This document shows, piece after piece, positions 24,319 through 32,628 of a DNA stretch of 32,628 nt. The stretch covers positions 1 through 32,628 of the forward strand of contig JAAZYM010000013.1 of NCBI GenBank assembly GCA_014239655.1, in the 5' to 3' direction. Position numbers and translations under genes: made by a program. The DNA is from Flavobacteriales bacterium (GTDB taxonomy: Bacteria > Bacteroidota > Bacteroidia > Flavobacteriales > BACL11). Each line of letters opens with the position of its first letter. Within the stretch, counting starts at the first letter, position 1. Below the pieces are notes generated by a model, which saw only the letters and a program-made list of their open reading frames with translations, was not told the DNA's origin and made no database searches.

Positions 24319-27288
24319 ATGAGTAAAATGAAGACAACTAAAAAATATTGGAAGGGACTTGCCCAGCTCAATAATGAGCCAATTGTAGACACTCTTGGTC
24401 AGAATGAGTTTATTGAGGAATTACCAGTAGATAAATTTTTAGGTGATCAAGAGAATCTTTCTGTTACTAATAGTAGTAGAAGAGATTTTCTAAAGTTTTT
24501 AGGTTTTACCACTGCAGCAGCTACATTAGCAGCTTGTGAAACACCTGTTGTTAAATCAATTCCGTATTTAGTTAAGCCGGATGAAATTATTCCTGGTGTA
24601 GCAAATTATTATGCATCTACAATTTATGATGGTAGAGATTATGCAAGTGTTTTAGTAAAGACTCGAGAAGGAAGACCAATAAAAATTGAAAATAATGGAA
24701 CATATTCAAACTCACGTGTACAAGCTTCTGTTCTTTCTCTTTATGATTCTGCAAGATTAAAGAGTCCATTAAAAGATAATAAAGAAATTGATTGGAAAAC
24801 TGTTGATTCTGAAATTAAGGAAAAGCTATCTCTTATTAAAGATGGTAAAATAGTTCTACTGACATCTACTATTTTAAGTCCATCAACAAATGAAATAATT
24901 AATGAGTTTTCAGCGCAGTATAGTAATGTAGAACATATTATGATTGACTCTACTCCATATGATGGAATTCTAGATGCAAATATGGATTCTTTTGGAGTAA
25001 GATTAGCACCATCATATAGCTTTGATAAAGCAAATGTTATTGTTTCCTTTGGTGCAGATTTTCTTGCAAATTGGATGGCAAATGATTATGCAACAGATTA
25101 TGTAAATGGAAGAAATCCAAAATCTGGTAAGATGTCAAAACATTATCAGCTTGAGACAAATATGTCTCTTACTGGGGCAAATGCAGATAAAAGAATTCAA
25201 ATAAAACCATCTGAGCAAGGATATTTAATTTCTAGCTTATTAGATGCTGTGAATGGTAAAAGTTATGATAAAAGACTTTCAAATATTGTAAAATCTTTAG
25301 AAGCTAATCCATCAAAATCTATTATAGTAAGTAATAGCAATGATAAGAATGTTCAGTTACTTGTTAATGCTATAAATCATAAGTTAGGCAATTACAACAA
25401 TACTATATCAATTATTAGGCCATCTAATTTAAAACAAGGTAATACTGAAAAATTAGATAATCTAATAAATAATATGCAAGAAGGTAATATTGAGGCATTA
25501 ATTACATATAATGTGAATCCATCGTACTCTCTCTCAAGAGCTAAAGAATTTAATACTGCTTTAAAGAATGTTAATTTGAAAGTATCAACTTCTTTGTATA
25601 ATGATGAGACAGCTTGTTTAATGGATTATGTATGTCCAGATCATCATAATTTAGAAAGTTGGGGAGATGCTAATCCTAAATATGGTATATACTCTTTAAT
25701 GCAGCCTACTATTTCACCTTTATTTAATACTCGTCAGTTCCAAGATAGTCTATTATCATGGATTGGCAAATCTGATTATCATGCATATTTAAAAAATTAT
25801 TGGAGTAGAAAAGGAATAGATTGGAATCAATCTCTTCATGATGGTTATTTTTCTTTAGATGAAAAACTAATCAAGGTAAAAAGATTCATTGATCAATCTG
25901 TTTTAGTTAAAAATCAAAAAAGTGATGCTTTGGAATTAGAGATTTATGAGACTGTAGCTTTAGGAGATGGAAGTCAATCAAATAATCCATGGTTACAAGA
26001 ACTTCCAGATCCTATAACTAGAGCTTGTTGGGATAACTATTTAACAATTTCTGCTTCTACAGCCAAAGAATTAGGATTGTCTAATTGGACAGTTTCAAAT
26101 GGAGCACTCAATGGTAGTATTGTTGATGTAACTGCTGGTAATAAGGTTGTTAAAAATGTACCCGTAATGATTACTCCTGGACAGGCTCATTCAACAGTTG
26201 GTATGGCTGTTGGTTATGGAAGAACTAGAGCAGGAAAAGCCGGTAATAATGTTGGTTTTAATGCTTATCCATTTCTAGATGCTAAGAAGGTTGTTATAAC
26301 TAAAGTTGATGGAGAGTATGAATTTGCGTCTATTCAACTTCATCACACAATGATGGGTAGAGATATTGTAAAAGAAACTTCATTAACTGACTATATTAAA
26401 GATCCTTCATCTGGAAATCATAGGGAAACTTATGCTACTTATAAAGGTAAACTTCCTTCTGATCAGGTTTCTCTATATGAGGAACACGATTTATCAACAG
26501 GCCATTTCTGGAATCTTTCAATTGATCTAACCTCTTGTATTGGTTGTGGTGAATGTGTGATTTCATGTCAGGCAGAGAATAATATTCCTGTAGTTGGTAA
26601 ACAGGAGGTGAGAAAAAGTAGAGATATGCATTGGATGCGTATAGACCGTTATTTCTCTTCTGATATGACCAAAGAACTTTCAAAGGAAGAGAAAAAGTCT
26701 GCAATTGACATGTATAGTGAGATGGAGGTCCCTTCAGAAAATCCTGAGGTAGTTTTCCAGCCTGTAATGTGTATGCACTGTAACCATGCTCCTTGTGAAA
26801 CTGTATGTCCTGTAGCTGCAACAACTCATAGTAATGAGGGGTTAAATCAAATGACATATAATAGATGTATTGGAACAAGATATTGTGCTAATAACTGTCC
26901 TTATAAAGTAAGAAGATTTAATTGGTTCCAGTATTCAGAGAATGAAAAGTTTGATTTTCATATGAATGATGATTTAGGGAAAATGGTTTTAAATCCTGAT
27001 GTTGTTGTAAGATCTAGAGGAGTAATTGAAAAATGCAGTATGTGTATCCAGAAAATACAAGAATTAAAACTCAATGCTAAGAAAAGCGGTAAGCCTATCA
27101 AGGATGTTGATGCTCAAACAGCATGTGCTTCTTCTTGTTCTACTAATGCTCTTGTTTTTGGAGATTCAAATAATAAAGATAGTGAAGTATGGCGCTTAAG
27201 AAATGACGAGAGAGCATATGACTTATTAGATCATTTGAATGTTAAGCCATCTGTGTTTTATCAAACTAAGATTAGAAATAAATCATAA
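24319..27288 (+). CDS. actB: ACIII subunit ActB, molybdopterin-oxidoreductase-like Fe-S protein
   Basis: Large periplasmic electron-transfer subunit of ACIII, 989 residues. The N terminus has the family's YWKGLAQL signature (9-17) before a displaced Tat signal, SRRDFLKFLGFTTAAATLAAC (twin Arg54-55; Cys73), as in the extended-Tat class. A catalytically inactive molybdopterin-oxidoreductase-like domain follows to about residue 715, then a PsrB/DmsB-type ferredoxin domain with four cysteine clusters: CIGCGECVISC (about 740), CMHCNHAPCETVC (about 820), CIGTRYCANNC (about 855), and the CSMC/CASSC group (about 905-940). These should hold one [3Fe-4S] and three [4Fe-4S] clusters by analogy. Its TAA shares one base with the actC ATG. 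Confidence 0.95.
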   Translation: MSKMKTTKKYWKGLAQLNNEPIVDTLGQNEFIEELPVDKFLGDQENLSVTNSSRRDFLKFLGFTTAAATLAACETPVVKSIPYLVKPDEIIPGVANYYASTIYDGRDYASVLVKTREGRPIKIENNGTYSNSRVQASVLSLYDSARLKSPLKDNKEIDWKTVDSEIKEKLSLIKDGKIVLLTSTILSPSTNEIINEFSAQYSNVEHIMIDSTPYDGILDANMDSFGVRLAPSYSFDKANVIVSFGADFLANWMANDYATDYVNGRNPKSGKMSKHYQLETNMSLTGANADKRIQIKPSEQGYLISSLLDAVNGKSYDKRLSNIVKSLEANPSKSIIVSNSNDKNVQLLVNAINHKLGNYNNTISIIRPSNLKQGNTEKLDNLINNMQEGNIEALITYNVNPSYSLSRAKEFNTALKNVNLKVSTSLYNDETACLMDYVCPDHHNLESWGDANPKYGIYSLMQPTISPLFNTRQFQDSLLSWIGKSDYHAYLKNYWSRKGIDWNQSLHDGYFSLDEKLIKVKRFIDQSVLVKNQKSDALELEIYETVALGDGSQSNNPWLQELPDPITRACWDNYLTISASTAKELGLSNWTVSNGALNGSIVDVTAGNKVVKNVPVMITPGQAHSTVGMAVGYGRTRAGKAGNNVGFNAYPFLDAKKVVITKVDGEYEFASIQLHHTMMGRDIVKETSLTDYIKDPSSGNHRETYATYKGKLPSDQVSLYEEHDLSTGHFWNLSIDLTSCIGCGECVISCQAENNIPVVGKQEVRKSRDMHWMRIDRYFSSDMTKELSKEEKKSAIDMYSEMEVPSENPEVVFQPVMCMHCNHAPCETVCPVAATTHSNEGLNQMTYNRCIGTRYCANNCPYKVRRFNWFQYSENEKFDFHMNDDLGKMVLNPDVVVRSRGVIEKCSMCIQKIQELKLNAKKSGKPIKDVDAQTACASSCSTNALVFGDSNNKDSEVWRLRNDERAYDLLDHLNVKPSVFYQTKIRNKS

Positions 27289-28673
27289 TGCATAAAGAAT
27301 CAGAAATTAGAGATCCATTAATTCTTGGTAACAAAACTTACCACGATATAACTAGAGATATTGCAAGACCAGTAGAGGGAAAAGCAAATAAATACTGGTG
27401 GATATTATTTGGATTGTCATTAGTGCTGTTTTTATGGGGTATTGGATGTATTGCATATACTATAGGTACTGGTATAGGTGTTTGGGGATTAAACAAGACT
27501 GTTAACTGGGCTTGGGATATTACAAATTTTGTTTGGTGGATTGGAATTGGACATGCGGGAACATTAATTTCTGCAGTACTTTTATTGTTCCGTCAAAAAT
27601 GGAGAATGGGAATTAATAGATCTGCTGAAGCAATGACTATTTTCGGTGTGGTGCAAGCAGGGCTTTTTCCTTTAATACATATGGGTAGACCATGGCTTGC
27701 TTATTGGGTATTTCCTATTCCTAATGCTTTTGGTTCATTATGGCAGAATTTTAATTCTCCTCTTCTTTGGGACGTATTTGCAATTTCAACATATTTGACG
27801 GTTTCTACTGTTTTTTGGTATATAGGATTGATTCCTGATTTTGCAATGATAAGAGATAGGATGAGTAAAACTATAAGTCCTATGAAGAAGAAATTATATA
27901 CACTGCTAGCTTTTGGATGGAGTGGTAGGGCAAAACATTGGCAAAGATTTGAAGAAGTATCTTTAGTTCTTGCAGGTTTAGCTACTCCATTAGTGTTTTC
28001 TGTACATTCGATTGTAAGTATGGACTTTGCAACTTCAGTTATTCCCGGTTGGCATACGACTATCTTCCCTCCGTATTTTGTTCTAGGAGCACTTTTCTCA
28101 GGTTTTGCAATGGTAGAAACACTACTTATTATTATGAGAAAAGTAGTGAATATGGAAGCATATATAACGATTAAGCATATTGAATATATGAATATTATAA
28201 TTTTATTCACTGGTTCTATGGTTGGTACTGCATATATTACAGAGCTTTTTATGGCTTGGTATTCTGGGGTGGAATTTGAGCAGTATGCTTTTCTAAATAG
28301 AGCAACTGGTCCTTATTGGTGGGCATATGTTTCTATGATGTCATGTAATGTTATTATACCGCAACTATATTGGTTCAAAAAGATTAGAACATCTTTTATT
28401 GCTACTTTTATACTATCTATATTTGTAAATATTGGAATGTGGTTTGAGCGTTTTGTAATTATTGTTACTTCTCTTCACAGAGACTTCCTTCCATCTGCAT
28501 GGACAATGTTCTCTCCAACTTTTGTTGATATTGGAATTTTTCTTGGAACCATTGGATTCTTTTTCGTCTTATTTTTACTGTACTCAAGAACATTCCCTGT
28601 TGTTGCTCAGGCAGAGTTAAAAACAATTTTAAAATCTTCAGGTTCTGAATATAAAACAAGAAATCATGAATAA
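27288..28673 (+). CDS. actC: ACIII subunit ActC, NrfD-like membrane protein
   Basis: Integral quinol-binding subunit of the NrfD/PsrC family, 461 residues, with about ten hydrophobic helices (for example WWILFGLSLVLFLWGIGCIA, WWIGIGHAGTLISAVLLLF, VSLVLAGLATPLVFSVHSIV). The IGHAGTLISA and GWHTTIFPPYFVLGA segments are family hallmarks, and the N terminus begins with soluble RDPLILGNKTYHDIT. Start codon overlaps the actB stop by one base and the end overlaps actD by eight bases, so translation is coupled across all three genes. It should deliver quinol electrons to the Fe-S chain in ActB. Confidence 0.95.
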   Translation: MHKESEIRDPLILGNKTYHDITRDIARPVEGKANKYWWILFGLSLVLFLWGIGCIAYTIGTGIGVWGLNKTVNWAWDITNFVWWIGIGHAGTLISAVLLLFRQKWRMGINRSAEAMTIFGVVQAGLFPLIHMGRPWLAYWVFPIPNAFGSLWQNFNSPLLWDVFAISTYLTVSTVFWYIGLIPDFAMIRDRMSKTISPMKKKLYTLLAFGWSGRAKHWQRFEEVSLVLAGLATPLVFSVHSIVSMDFATSVIPGWHTTIFPPYFVLGALFSGFAMVETLLIIMRKVVNMEAYITIKHIEYMNIIILFTGSMVGTAYITELFMAWYSGVEFEQYAFLNRATGPYWWAYVSMMSCNVIIPQLYWFKKIRTSFIATFILSIFVNIGMWFERFVIIVTSLHRDFLPSAWTMFSPTFVDIGIFLGTIGFFFVLFLLYSRTFPVVAQAELKTILKSSGSEYKTRNHE

Positions 28674-29208
28674 GAAAATACTATATGCGATTTTTGATGA
28701 TGAAGAGATTTTGTTAGAGTCTGTTAAAGAACTTAGGTCCAAAGAAATTGAAATTCAAGAGGTTTACAGTCCATTCCCTATTCATGGTCTTGATCATGCT
28801 TTAGGGTTCAAAGAAACACGAATGGCAATTACTGCATTTATCTATGGTTGTTTGGGGCTTACTTTTGGAGGATTATTACTTTATTATATAATGATATCTG
28901 GTATTGGAAAAAGTTGGCCTATGAATATTGGAGGTAAGCCAAATTTTACATTCTATCAAAACATACCTTCTTTTGTTCCAATTCTTTTTGAATGTACCGT
29001 ATTGTTTGCTGGACATTTAATGTCTCTGACATATTTATTTAGAAATAAATTATATCCAGGAGCAAGCACCAAAAGCCCCGACCCTAGAACTACTGATGAT
29101 AAGTTTTTAATGGAACTGGTGGTTCAAGGTAGTGATTTAGAGGTTAAACAGTTACTTAAGTCTACTGGAGCATCTGAAATTAACGAAAAAGAAATAGAAG
29201 ATGAATAG
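28666..29208 (+). CDS. actD: ACIII subunit ActD (DUF3341)
   Basis: Membrane subunit of ACIII, 180 residues. Soluble N-terminal domain starting KKILYAIFDDEEILLESVKE with VYSPFPIHGLDHALGF, then two helices at about residues 56-80 and 100-124 linked by a periplasmic or cytosolic loop (GKPNFTFYQNIPSFVPILFE). The FPIHG and NIGGKPNF motifs are conserved in DUF3341. It stabilises the complex and carries no cofactor. Overlaps actC and actE by eight bases on each side. Confidence 0.94.
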   Translation: MNKKILYAIFDDEEILLESVKELRSKEIEIQEVYSPFPIHGLDHALGFKETRMAITAFIYGCLGLTFGGLLLYYIMISGIGKSWPMNIGGKPNFTFYQNIPSFVPILFECTVLFAGHLMSLTYLFRNKLYPGASTKSPDPRTTDDKFLMELVVQGSDLEVKQLLKSTGASEINEKEIEDE

Positions 29209-29770
29209 ACTACTTATTTTAGCTTTTATTGCATTAATATGTTCATGCTCAAATCCTGGTCCAGGATATGAATTTATGCCTAATATGTATCGTTCTCCAT
29301 CTTTAGAAACATATGGTCAGAACAATTTTTTTAGTGATAGTCTGAATGCAAGAAAACCAGTTGAGGGGACAATAGCGAGGAATTATTTATCTACTTTTTC
29401 TTATGATGCTTCATTACAAGGATATCTAGATGCTGGAAAAAATGCTGTAAATCCACTTGAAAATAATGAAGCGAACCTTGAAGAAGGGAAAAAGCTATAT
29501 TCAATGTTCTGTAAACATTGTCATGGTGAATTTGGTGCTGGTGGTGGATCAATAAATCATCCTATATATTCTGCGGTTCCACACTATAATGCTGGAAAAT
29601 TACTTAGAAGAGCAAATGTTCCAATGAATCAATTAAAGTCAGGACATATTTTTCATGCTATAACATATGGATTAAATGCTATGGGACCACATTCTTCTCA
29701 GTTAAGTGAAGATGAAAGATGGAAGATTGTCCTTTATGTTCAAGAATTACAAAATTATAATGCTGAATAA
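29201..29770 (+). CDS. actE: ACIII subunit ActE, monohaem cytochrome c lipoprotein
   Basis: Periplasmic monohaem cytochrome, 189 residues. A short hydrophobic signal with lipobox LICSC puts lipidated Cys16 at the mature N terminus. The haem motif CKHCH is at 104-108 with a probable axial Met161 (NAMGPHSSQL). MPNMYRSPS and RGT-like VEGTIARNYL motifs are typical of ActE. It starts eight bases inside actD and is followed by actF after 11 bases. Confidence 0.94.
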   Translation: MNRLLILAFIALICSCSNPGPGYEFMPNMYRSPSLETYGQNNFFSDSLNARKPVEGTIARNYLSTFSYDASLQGYLDAGKNAVNPLENNEANLEEGKKLYSMFCKHCHGEFGAGGGSINHPIYSAVPHYNAGKLLRRANVPMNQLKSGHIFHAITYGLNAMGPHSSQLSEDERWKIVLYVQELQNYNAE

Positions 29771-29781
29771 ATTATTTAACA

Positions 29782-30972
29782 ATGTATAAAATATCAAAAT
29801 CTACTCATTTATTATCAGTTATTTTAATAGTTATTGGGCTTATTTCTACTATTTATGCATTTACTAATGATGCTCATGCAGCATGGACAAGTTTAGCTTT
29901 TAATAATTATTTCTTTCTAGGGATTTCAATTTTTGCAGTCTTCTTTGTTGCCTTACAGCATGTTGCTGAGGCAGGATGGTCTACCGTAATTAAGAGAGTT
30001 CCTGAGGCAATTATGACATATCTTCCATATGCGTGTGCTGTTATGCTTTTTATTGTTGTAGCTGCTCTTATGCATTGGAATCATATTTATCATTGGTTAG
30101 CTCCTGGGATTATGGATCCCCATGATGCTCATTATGATAAAATAATTGCGGGTAAAGAGGCATATCTAAACCCAATTTTCTTTTTAGTTAGATCTGTGAT
30201 ATATATTGCTGTTTGGCTTTATTGTGCAAAACGACTTAGAGATCTTTCTCTTCAGGGAGATCTTGAAGGAGAAATAGGGAAGAAGGCTTATAATAAAGGG
30301 ATTACAGTATCTGCTTGGTTTATCGTATTTTTTGCTGTTAGTTCATCAATGGCTTCTTGGGATTGGATTATGTCAATAGATACTCATTGGTTTAGCACCT
30401 TATTTGGATGGTATATTTTCTCTGAATGGTCTGCTATTGGTTTTACTACTATTTTATTGTTCTGTTTGTTTTTAAGAAAACAGGGTTATCTACAAGATTT
30501 AAATGAAAGTATAATCCATGATTTAGGAAAATGGGTTTTTGCATTTTCAATTGTCTGGACATATATGTGGTTCTCCCAGTTTATGTTAATCTGGTATGCA
30601 AATATTCCAGAAGAGGTAACATATTTTATGGAGAGAATAGAGTTGTCTAATTACAGATTCTTGTTTTGGTTTAGTGCTGCTATTAATTTTGTTGTCCCAA
30701 CTATAGTCTTAATGAGTAGAGATGCTAAAAGAAATACTAATTATTTAATAGTGGCCTGTATAGTTATTTTAGTTGGTCATTGGATTAATTCATATCTATT
30801 ATTTGCTCCAGGAACATTACATGATCATGGTCATCTGGGTCTTACAGAATTGGGTATGGGACTTGGCTTTCTAGGTCTTTTTCTATTTATTGTATTTAGA
30901 AGTCTAACGACTCGTTCTTTAGATATAAAACATCACCCATTCCTTGAAGAAAGTAAACATCTTCATACATAG
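29782..30972 (+). CDS. actF: ACIII subunit ActF, quinol oxidoreductase membrane subunit
   Basis: Polytopic membrane protein of 396 residues, about ten helices, structurally related to ActC (NrfD fold). Markers include DAHAAWTSLAFNNYFFLGI, HVAEAGWSTVIKRVPEA, MSIDTHWFSTLFGWYIFSEW and MWFSQFMLIWYANIPEE. His-rich C-terminal tail (KHHPFLEESKHLHT). Last act gene in the operon; the next gene is ruvB, not a cytochrome oxidase gene. Start ATG at 29782 lies in A-rich sequence with no Shine-Dalgarno. Confidence 0.95.
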   Translation: MYKISKSTHLLSVILIVIGLISTIYAFTNDAHAAWTSLAFNNYFFLGISIFAVFFVALQHVAEAGWSTVIKRVPEAIMTYLPYACAVMLFIVVAALMHWNHIYHWLAPGIMDPHDAHYDKIIAGKEAYLNPIFFLVRSVIYIAVWLYCAKRLRDLSLQGDLEGEIGKKAYNKGITVSAWFIVFFAVSSSMASWDWIMSIDTHWFSTLFGWYIFSEWSAIGFTTILLFCLFLRKQGYLQDLNESIIHDLGKWVFAFSIVWTYMWFSQFMLIWYANIPEEVTYFMERIELSNYRFLFWFSAAINFVVPTIVLMSRDAKRNTNYLIVACIVILVGHWINSYLLFAPGTLHDHGHLGLTELGMGLGFLGLFLFIVFRSLTTRSLDIKHHPFLEESKHLHT

Positions 30973-30992
30973 AATTTTTTTAGATATTCTAT
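30969..30992 (+). terminator. Weak hairpin after actF, possible operon terminator
   Basis: ATAGAAT (30969-30975, overlapping the actF stop) pairs with ATTCTAT (30986-30992) around a 10-base T-rich loop, followed by TCTTTT. Seven mostly A/T pairs; weak but placed exactly where the act operon should end. Confidence 0.3.
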
Positions 30993-31035
30993 TCTTTTAG
31001 TCTATTAAGTTTTACAGATATTACCTATAGTTTGT

Positions 31036-31043
31036 TATTTTTG
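31036..31043 (+). promoter_or_regulatory. Putative -7 promoter box of ruvB
   Basis: TATTTTTG matches TAnnTTTG but ends only seven bases before the ruvB ATG at 31051, which would make the transcript leaderless or nearly so. No clear -33 box. Confidence 0.4.
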
Positions 31044-31050
31044 TGTGTAT

Positions 31051-32073
31051 ATGAGTGATGAATTAAATCCTGAAGCTAATAGTCTTACTAACGAAGAGAT
31101 AGAATTTGAACAGGTTCTTAGGCCAAAATATTTTACAGATTTTAAGGGTCAAGAAAAGATTGTAGATAATCTAGAGATATTTATTCAGGCTGCTAAGCAG
31201 AGAGAAGAGTCACTTGACCATGTTCTTTTACATGGCCCTCCAGGATTAGGAAAGACAACACTTTCATATATTATAGCTAATGAGTTAGGTGTAGATATTA
31301 AAACATCTTCAGGCCCTGTATTGGATAAGCCTGGAGATTTAGCTGGATTATTAACTAATCTGGAAGAAAGGGATGTTTTATTTATTGATGAGATTCATAG
31401 ATTAAACCCTATTGTTGAAGAATATTTGTATTCTGCAATGGAGGATTTTCAGATTGATATTATGATTGAATCAGGTCCAAATGCACGTACTGTTCAGATT
31501 AAACTTAATCCGTTTACTTTAATAGGAGCTACAACTAGGTCAGGTTTATTGACATCCCCTCTGAGAGCTCGTTTTGGTATTAACTCAAGATTAGAATATT
31601 ATGAAGCTGATTTGCTTTCAGAAATTATTAATCGCTCCTCTTCAATACTTGATGTAAGTATCTCATCAAGTGCTGCTAAAGAGATTGCTGGAAGATCCCG
31701 TGGTACTCCTAGGATAGCCAACGCTCTTTTAAGAAGGGTTAGAGACTTTGCTCAAATTAAAGGTGATGGAAATATTGATTCAAAGATTACAAAATACGCA
31801 TTGGATGCATTAAATGTTGATGAGAATGGATTGGATGATATGGATAATAGAATTTTATCTGCTATTATTGATAAGTTTAAAGGAGGTCCAGTTGGTTTAA
31901 CAACAATAGCTACTGCAGTTGGAGAACAGGCAGGAACCATTGAAGAAGTATATGAACCATTCCTTATTAAGGAAGGTTATCTCATGCGCACTCCACGAGG
32001 AAGACAAGCAACAGATTTAGCATTTAAACATTTAGGGAGAGTAAAATCTACTAACCAAGGAAATCTTTTTTAG
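31051..32073 (+). CDS. ruvB: Holliday junction branch-migration helicase RuvB
   Basis: Hexameric AAA+ motor of the RuvABC resolvasome. 340 residues with [18 protein letters not shown], Walker [11 protein letters not shown], Walker B LFIDEIHR, sensor and arginine-finger region [37 protein letters not shown] and the C-terminal winged-helix [28 protein letters not shown]. The frame could open with GTG at 31045, but the ATG at 31051 (MSDELNP) fits homologues. The 3' end overlaps a convergent small ORF by four bases. RuvA and RuvC are not in the window. Confidence 0.97.
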   Translation: MSDELNPEANSLTNEEIEFEQVLRPKYFTDFKGQEKIVDNLEIFIQAAKQREESLDHVLLHGPPGLGKTTLSYIIANELGVDIKTSSGPVLDKPGDLAGLLTNLEERDVLFIDEIHRLNPIVEEYLYSAMEDFQIDIMIESGPNARTVQIKLNPFTLIGATTRSGLLTSPLRARFGINSRLEYYEADLLSEIINRSSSILDVSISSSAAKEIAGRSRGTPRIANALLRRVRDFAQIKGDGNIDSKITKYALDALNVDENGLDDMDNRILSAIIDKFKGGPVGLTTIATAVGEQAGTIEEVYEPFLIKEGYLMRTPRGRQATDLAFKHLGRVKSTNQGNLF

Positions 32074-32255
32074 GATAAAGAATCAAATACTTCTTGTATA
32101 ATTTGTTTGTAGTGAGTGAAATAACCTAAAGCCCATATTTTTAGGCTTGACAACTCTTGTTTATTTAACCATTTAGCAGATTTTGCTAATTCTTTTTTGA
32201 AAAGATTAGGATCAAAACTTACCTTTTTTAAGATTGACTTACAGAATTTTAACAT
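32070..32255 (-). CDS. Small conserved-looking protein of unknown function (61 aa)
   Basis: A 61-residue basic, helix-rich soluble protein. It contains [19 protein letters not shown], then [17 protein letters not shown] and a [11 protein letters not shown] end. I recall similar short proteins in Bacteroidota with the VSFD...LFxKEL...WL pattern but know no assigned function; an N-terminal amphipathic helix pair is all that can be inferred. Its ATG shares one base with the stop of a 48-residue ORF upstream on the same strand, which supports both being genes. The end overlaps ruvB by four bases in convergent orientation. Confidence 0.6.
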   Translation of the reverse strand: MLKFCKSILKKVSFDPNLFKKELAKSAKWLNKQELSSLKIWALGYFTHYKQIIQEVFDSLS

Positions 32256-32401
32256 TACTTACCAATAATCTTTATTAAGCAATAGATAATTACAATTGTA
32301 AAGCCTATTGTAGTTATTATACCAGCATAGGGCCAATGATTACCTTTAAATAATAAACCCAGACATGTAGTTGCAATTGCTATGTATTTTAGTTTCTGCA
32401 T
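32255..32401 (-). CDS. Small two-helix membrane protein (48 aa), faintly GldL-like
   Basis: A 48-codon frame: MQKLKYIAIATTCLGLLFKG, then NHWPYAG, then a second hydrophobic helix (IITTIGFTIVIIYCLIKII) and GK. That gives two membrane segments (about residues 6-18 and 26-46) joined by a short turn. The FK-x2-HWP turn resembles the N-terminal membrane hairpin of the gliding protein GldL, but the rest of GldL is absent, so only a loose relation is suggested. TAA and the following ATG overlap by one base (TAATG), coupling it to the 61-residue ORF. It lies 44 bases downstream of ubiX. Moderately convincing because of the structured hydrophobic pattern and the coupling. Confidence 0.55.
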   Translation of the reverse strand: MQKLKYIAIATTCLGLLFKGNHWPYAGIITTIGFTIVIIYCLIKIIGK

Positions 32402-32445
32402 AAATTAAGTTTTTTTGTTATTTATATAACAGATTAACAATTGAA

Positions 32446-32628
32446 TTATTGTTCTCCCCAGCTATATTTTTTAAAGTCAAATCCACTTAAATCTAGGGCT
32501 CTATCAATGACTGTTGCAGCTAGTTCCTCAAAGGTATTTGGCTTGCTATAAAAAGAAGGAGTAGCAGGGCATATAATTCCTCCAGCTTCAGTGATTGTCT
32601 TCATATTATTAATATGTATGAGACTATA
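32446..32628 (-). CDS. ubiX: Flavin prenyltransferase UbiX, C-terminal part (5' end outside window)
   Basis: C-terminal 60 residues of the enzyme that prenylates FMN for UbiD-type decarboxylases. Visible motifs are TEAGGIICPATPSFYSKPNT and the following EELAATVIDRALDLSGF, which match the UbiX substrate-loop and C-terminal helix, ending KKYSWGEQ. The gene begins beyond base 32628 on the minus strand. UbiD is not in the window. The stop lies 44 bases before the 48-residue membrane ORF. Confidence 0.9.
   Translation of the reverse strand, partial: YSLIHINNMKTITEAGGIICPATPSFYSKPNTFEELAATVIDRALDLSGFDFKKYSWGEQ

Noticed and set aside
26435-26878. Open frame of 147 codons antisense to the ferredoxin domain of actB
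   Set aside because: The opposite strand encodes four clear cysteine cluster motifs; the antisense product has no recognisable domain.
27701-28210. Open frame of 169 codons antisense to actC
   Set aside because: It lies entirely inside actC, a well-supported gene, and looks like its complement (low complexity, hydrophobic because the sense strand encodes helices); no start signal or family match.
31045-31050. GTG start for ruvB
   Set aside because: The ATG two codons later gives the usual N terminus, and the GTG lies almost against the -7 box.
1-32628. CRISPR array, phage, transposon, toxin-antitoxin or defence island
   Set aside because: No spaced repeats, transposase, integrase or defence-type domains are readable; gene content is housekeeping throughout and gaps are short.

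Overview
The window is a gene-dense, strongly AT-rich piece of core chromosome from a member of the Bacteroidota, most likely a Flavobacteriales-type marine or other low-GC lineage. Four things point there. A complete Alternative Complex III operon (actABCDEF) is present. The order porG-uppS-bamA-ompH-ompH is the one known from Porphyromonas and flavobacteria. Intergenic regions carry the Bacteroidota -7 promoter box TAnnTTTG, and Shine-Dalgarno sequences are essentially absent. Several proteins (ActB with a displaced Tat signal, a solitary LuxE-like protein, a PqqB-like lipoprotein) are typical of this phylum. No mobile element, phage gene, CRISPR array, rRNA or tRNA was seen, and no gene-free stretch exceeds about 150 bases.

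Layout. 1-4816 (+): the 3' part of a polyprenyl diphosphate synthase, then sucA and sucB, the E1 and E2 subunits of 2-oxoglutarate dehydrogenase, with a possible 28-codon membrane microORF between them. 4821-7302: a redox and Fe-S block with a [2Fe-2S] ferredoxin and a ferredoxin-NADP reductase (-), a 2[4Fe-4S] ferredoxin (+) and a two-domain Nfu protein (-). 7365-15738 (-): murI, two Skp/OmpH chaperones, bamA, uppS, a PorG-like protein, nadK and a short Omp85-family protein, forming an envelope-biogenesis block divided by one good terminator and at least two putative promoters. 15854-17325 (+): pdxJ and an alpha/beta hydrolase. 17312-20770 (-): a tightly packed four-gene operon of glycosyltransferase, LuxE-like acyl-adenylating protein, GNAT acetyltransferase and PqqB-like lipoprotein.

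20820-22940 (+): trmB, the Fe-S carrier ATPase mrp and a small nfu. 23080-30972 (+): the ACIII operon, which encodes a quinol:cytochrome c (or HiPIP) oxidoreductase with six haem c motifs in ActA, Fe-S clusters in ActB, NrfD-type quinol subunits ActC and ActF, DUF3341 ActD and monohaem lipoprotein ActE. 31051-32073 (+): ruvB. 32070-32628 (-): two very small coupled ORFs and the C-terminal end of ubiX.

Functionally the window is dominated by central metabolism and respiration (2-oxoglutarate dehydrogenase feeding electrons toward the quinone pool, ACIII taking quinol electrons onward), the Fe-S assembly factors those enzymes need (two Nfu proteins, Mrp), and outer-membrane assembly. I did not find a convincing new multi-gene system. 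The best leads are the microORF between sucA and sucB, the two overlapping small ORFs at 32070-32401, the direct actF-ruvB junction where cytochrome oxidase genes are often found, and the LuxE-like/GNAT/PqqB-like/glycosyltransferase operon of unknown purpose. No searches were run, so every function is assigned by motif reading and recall of the families.
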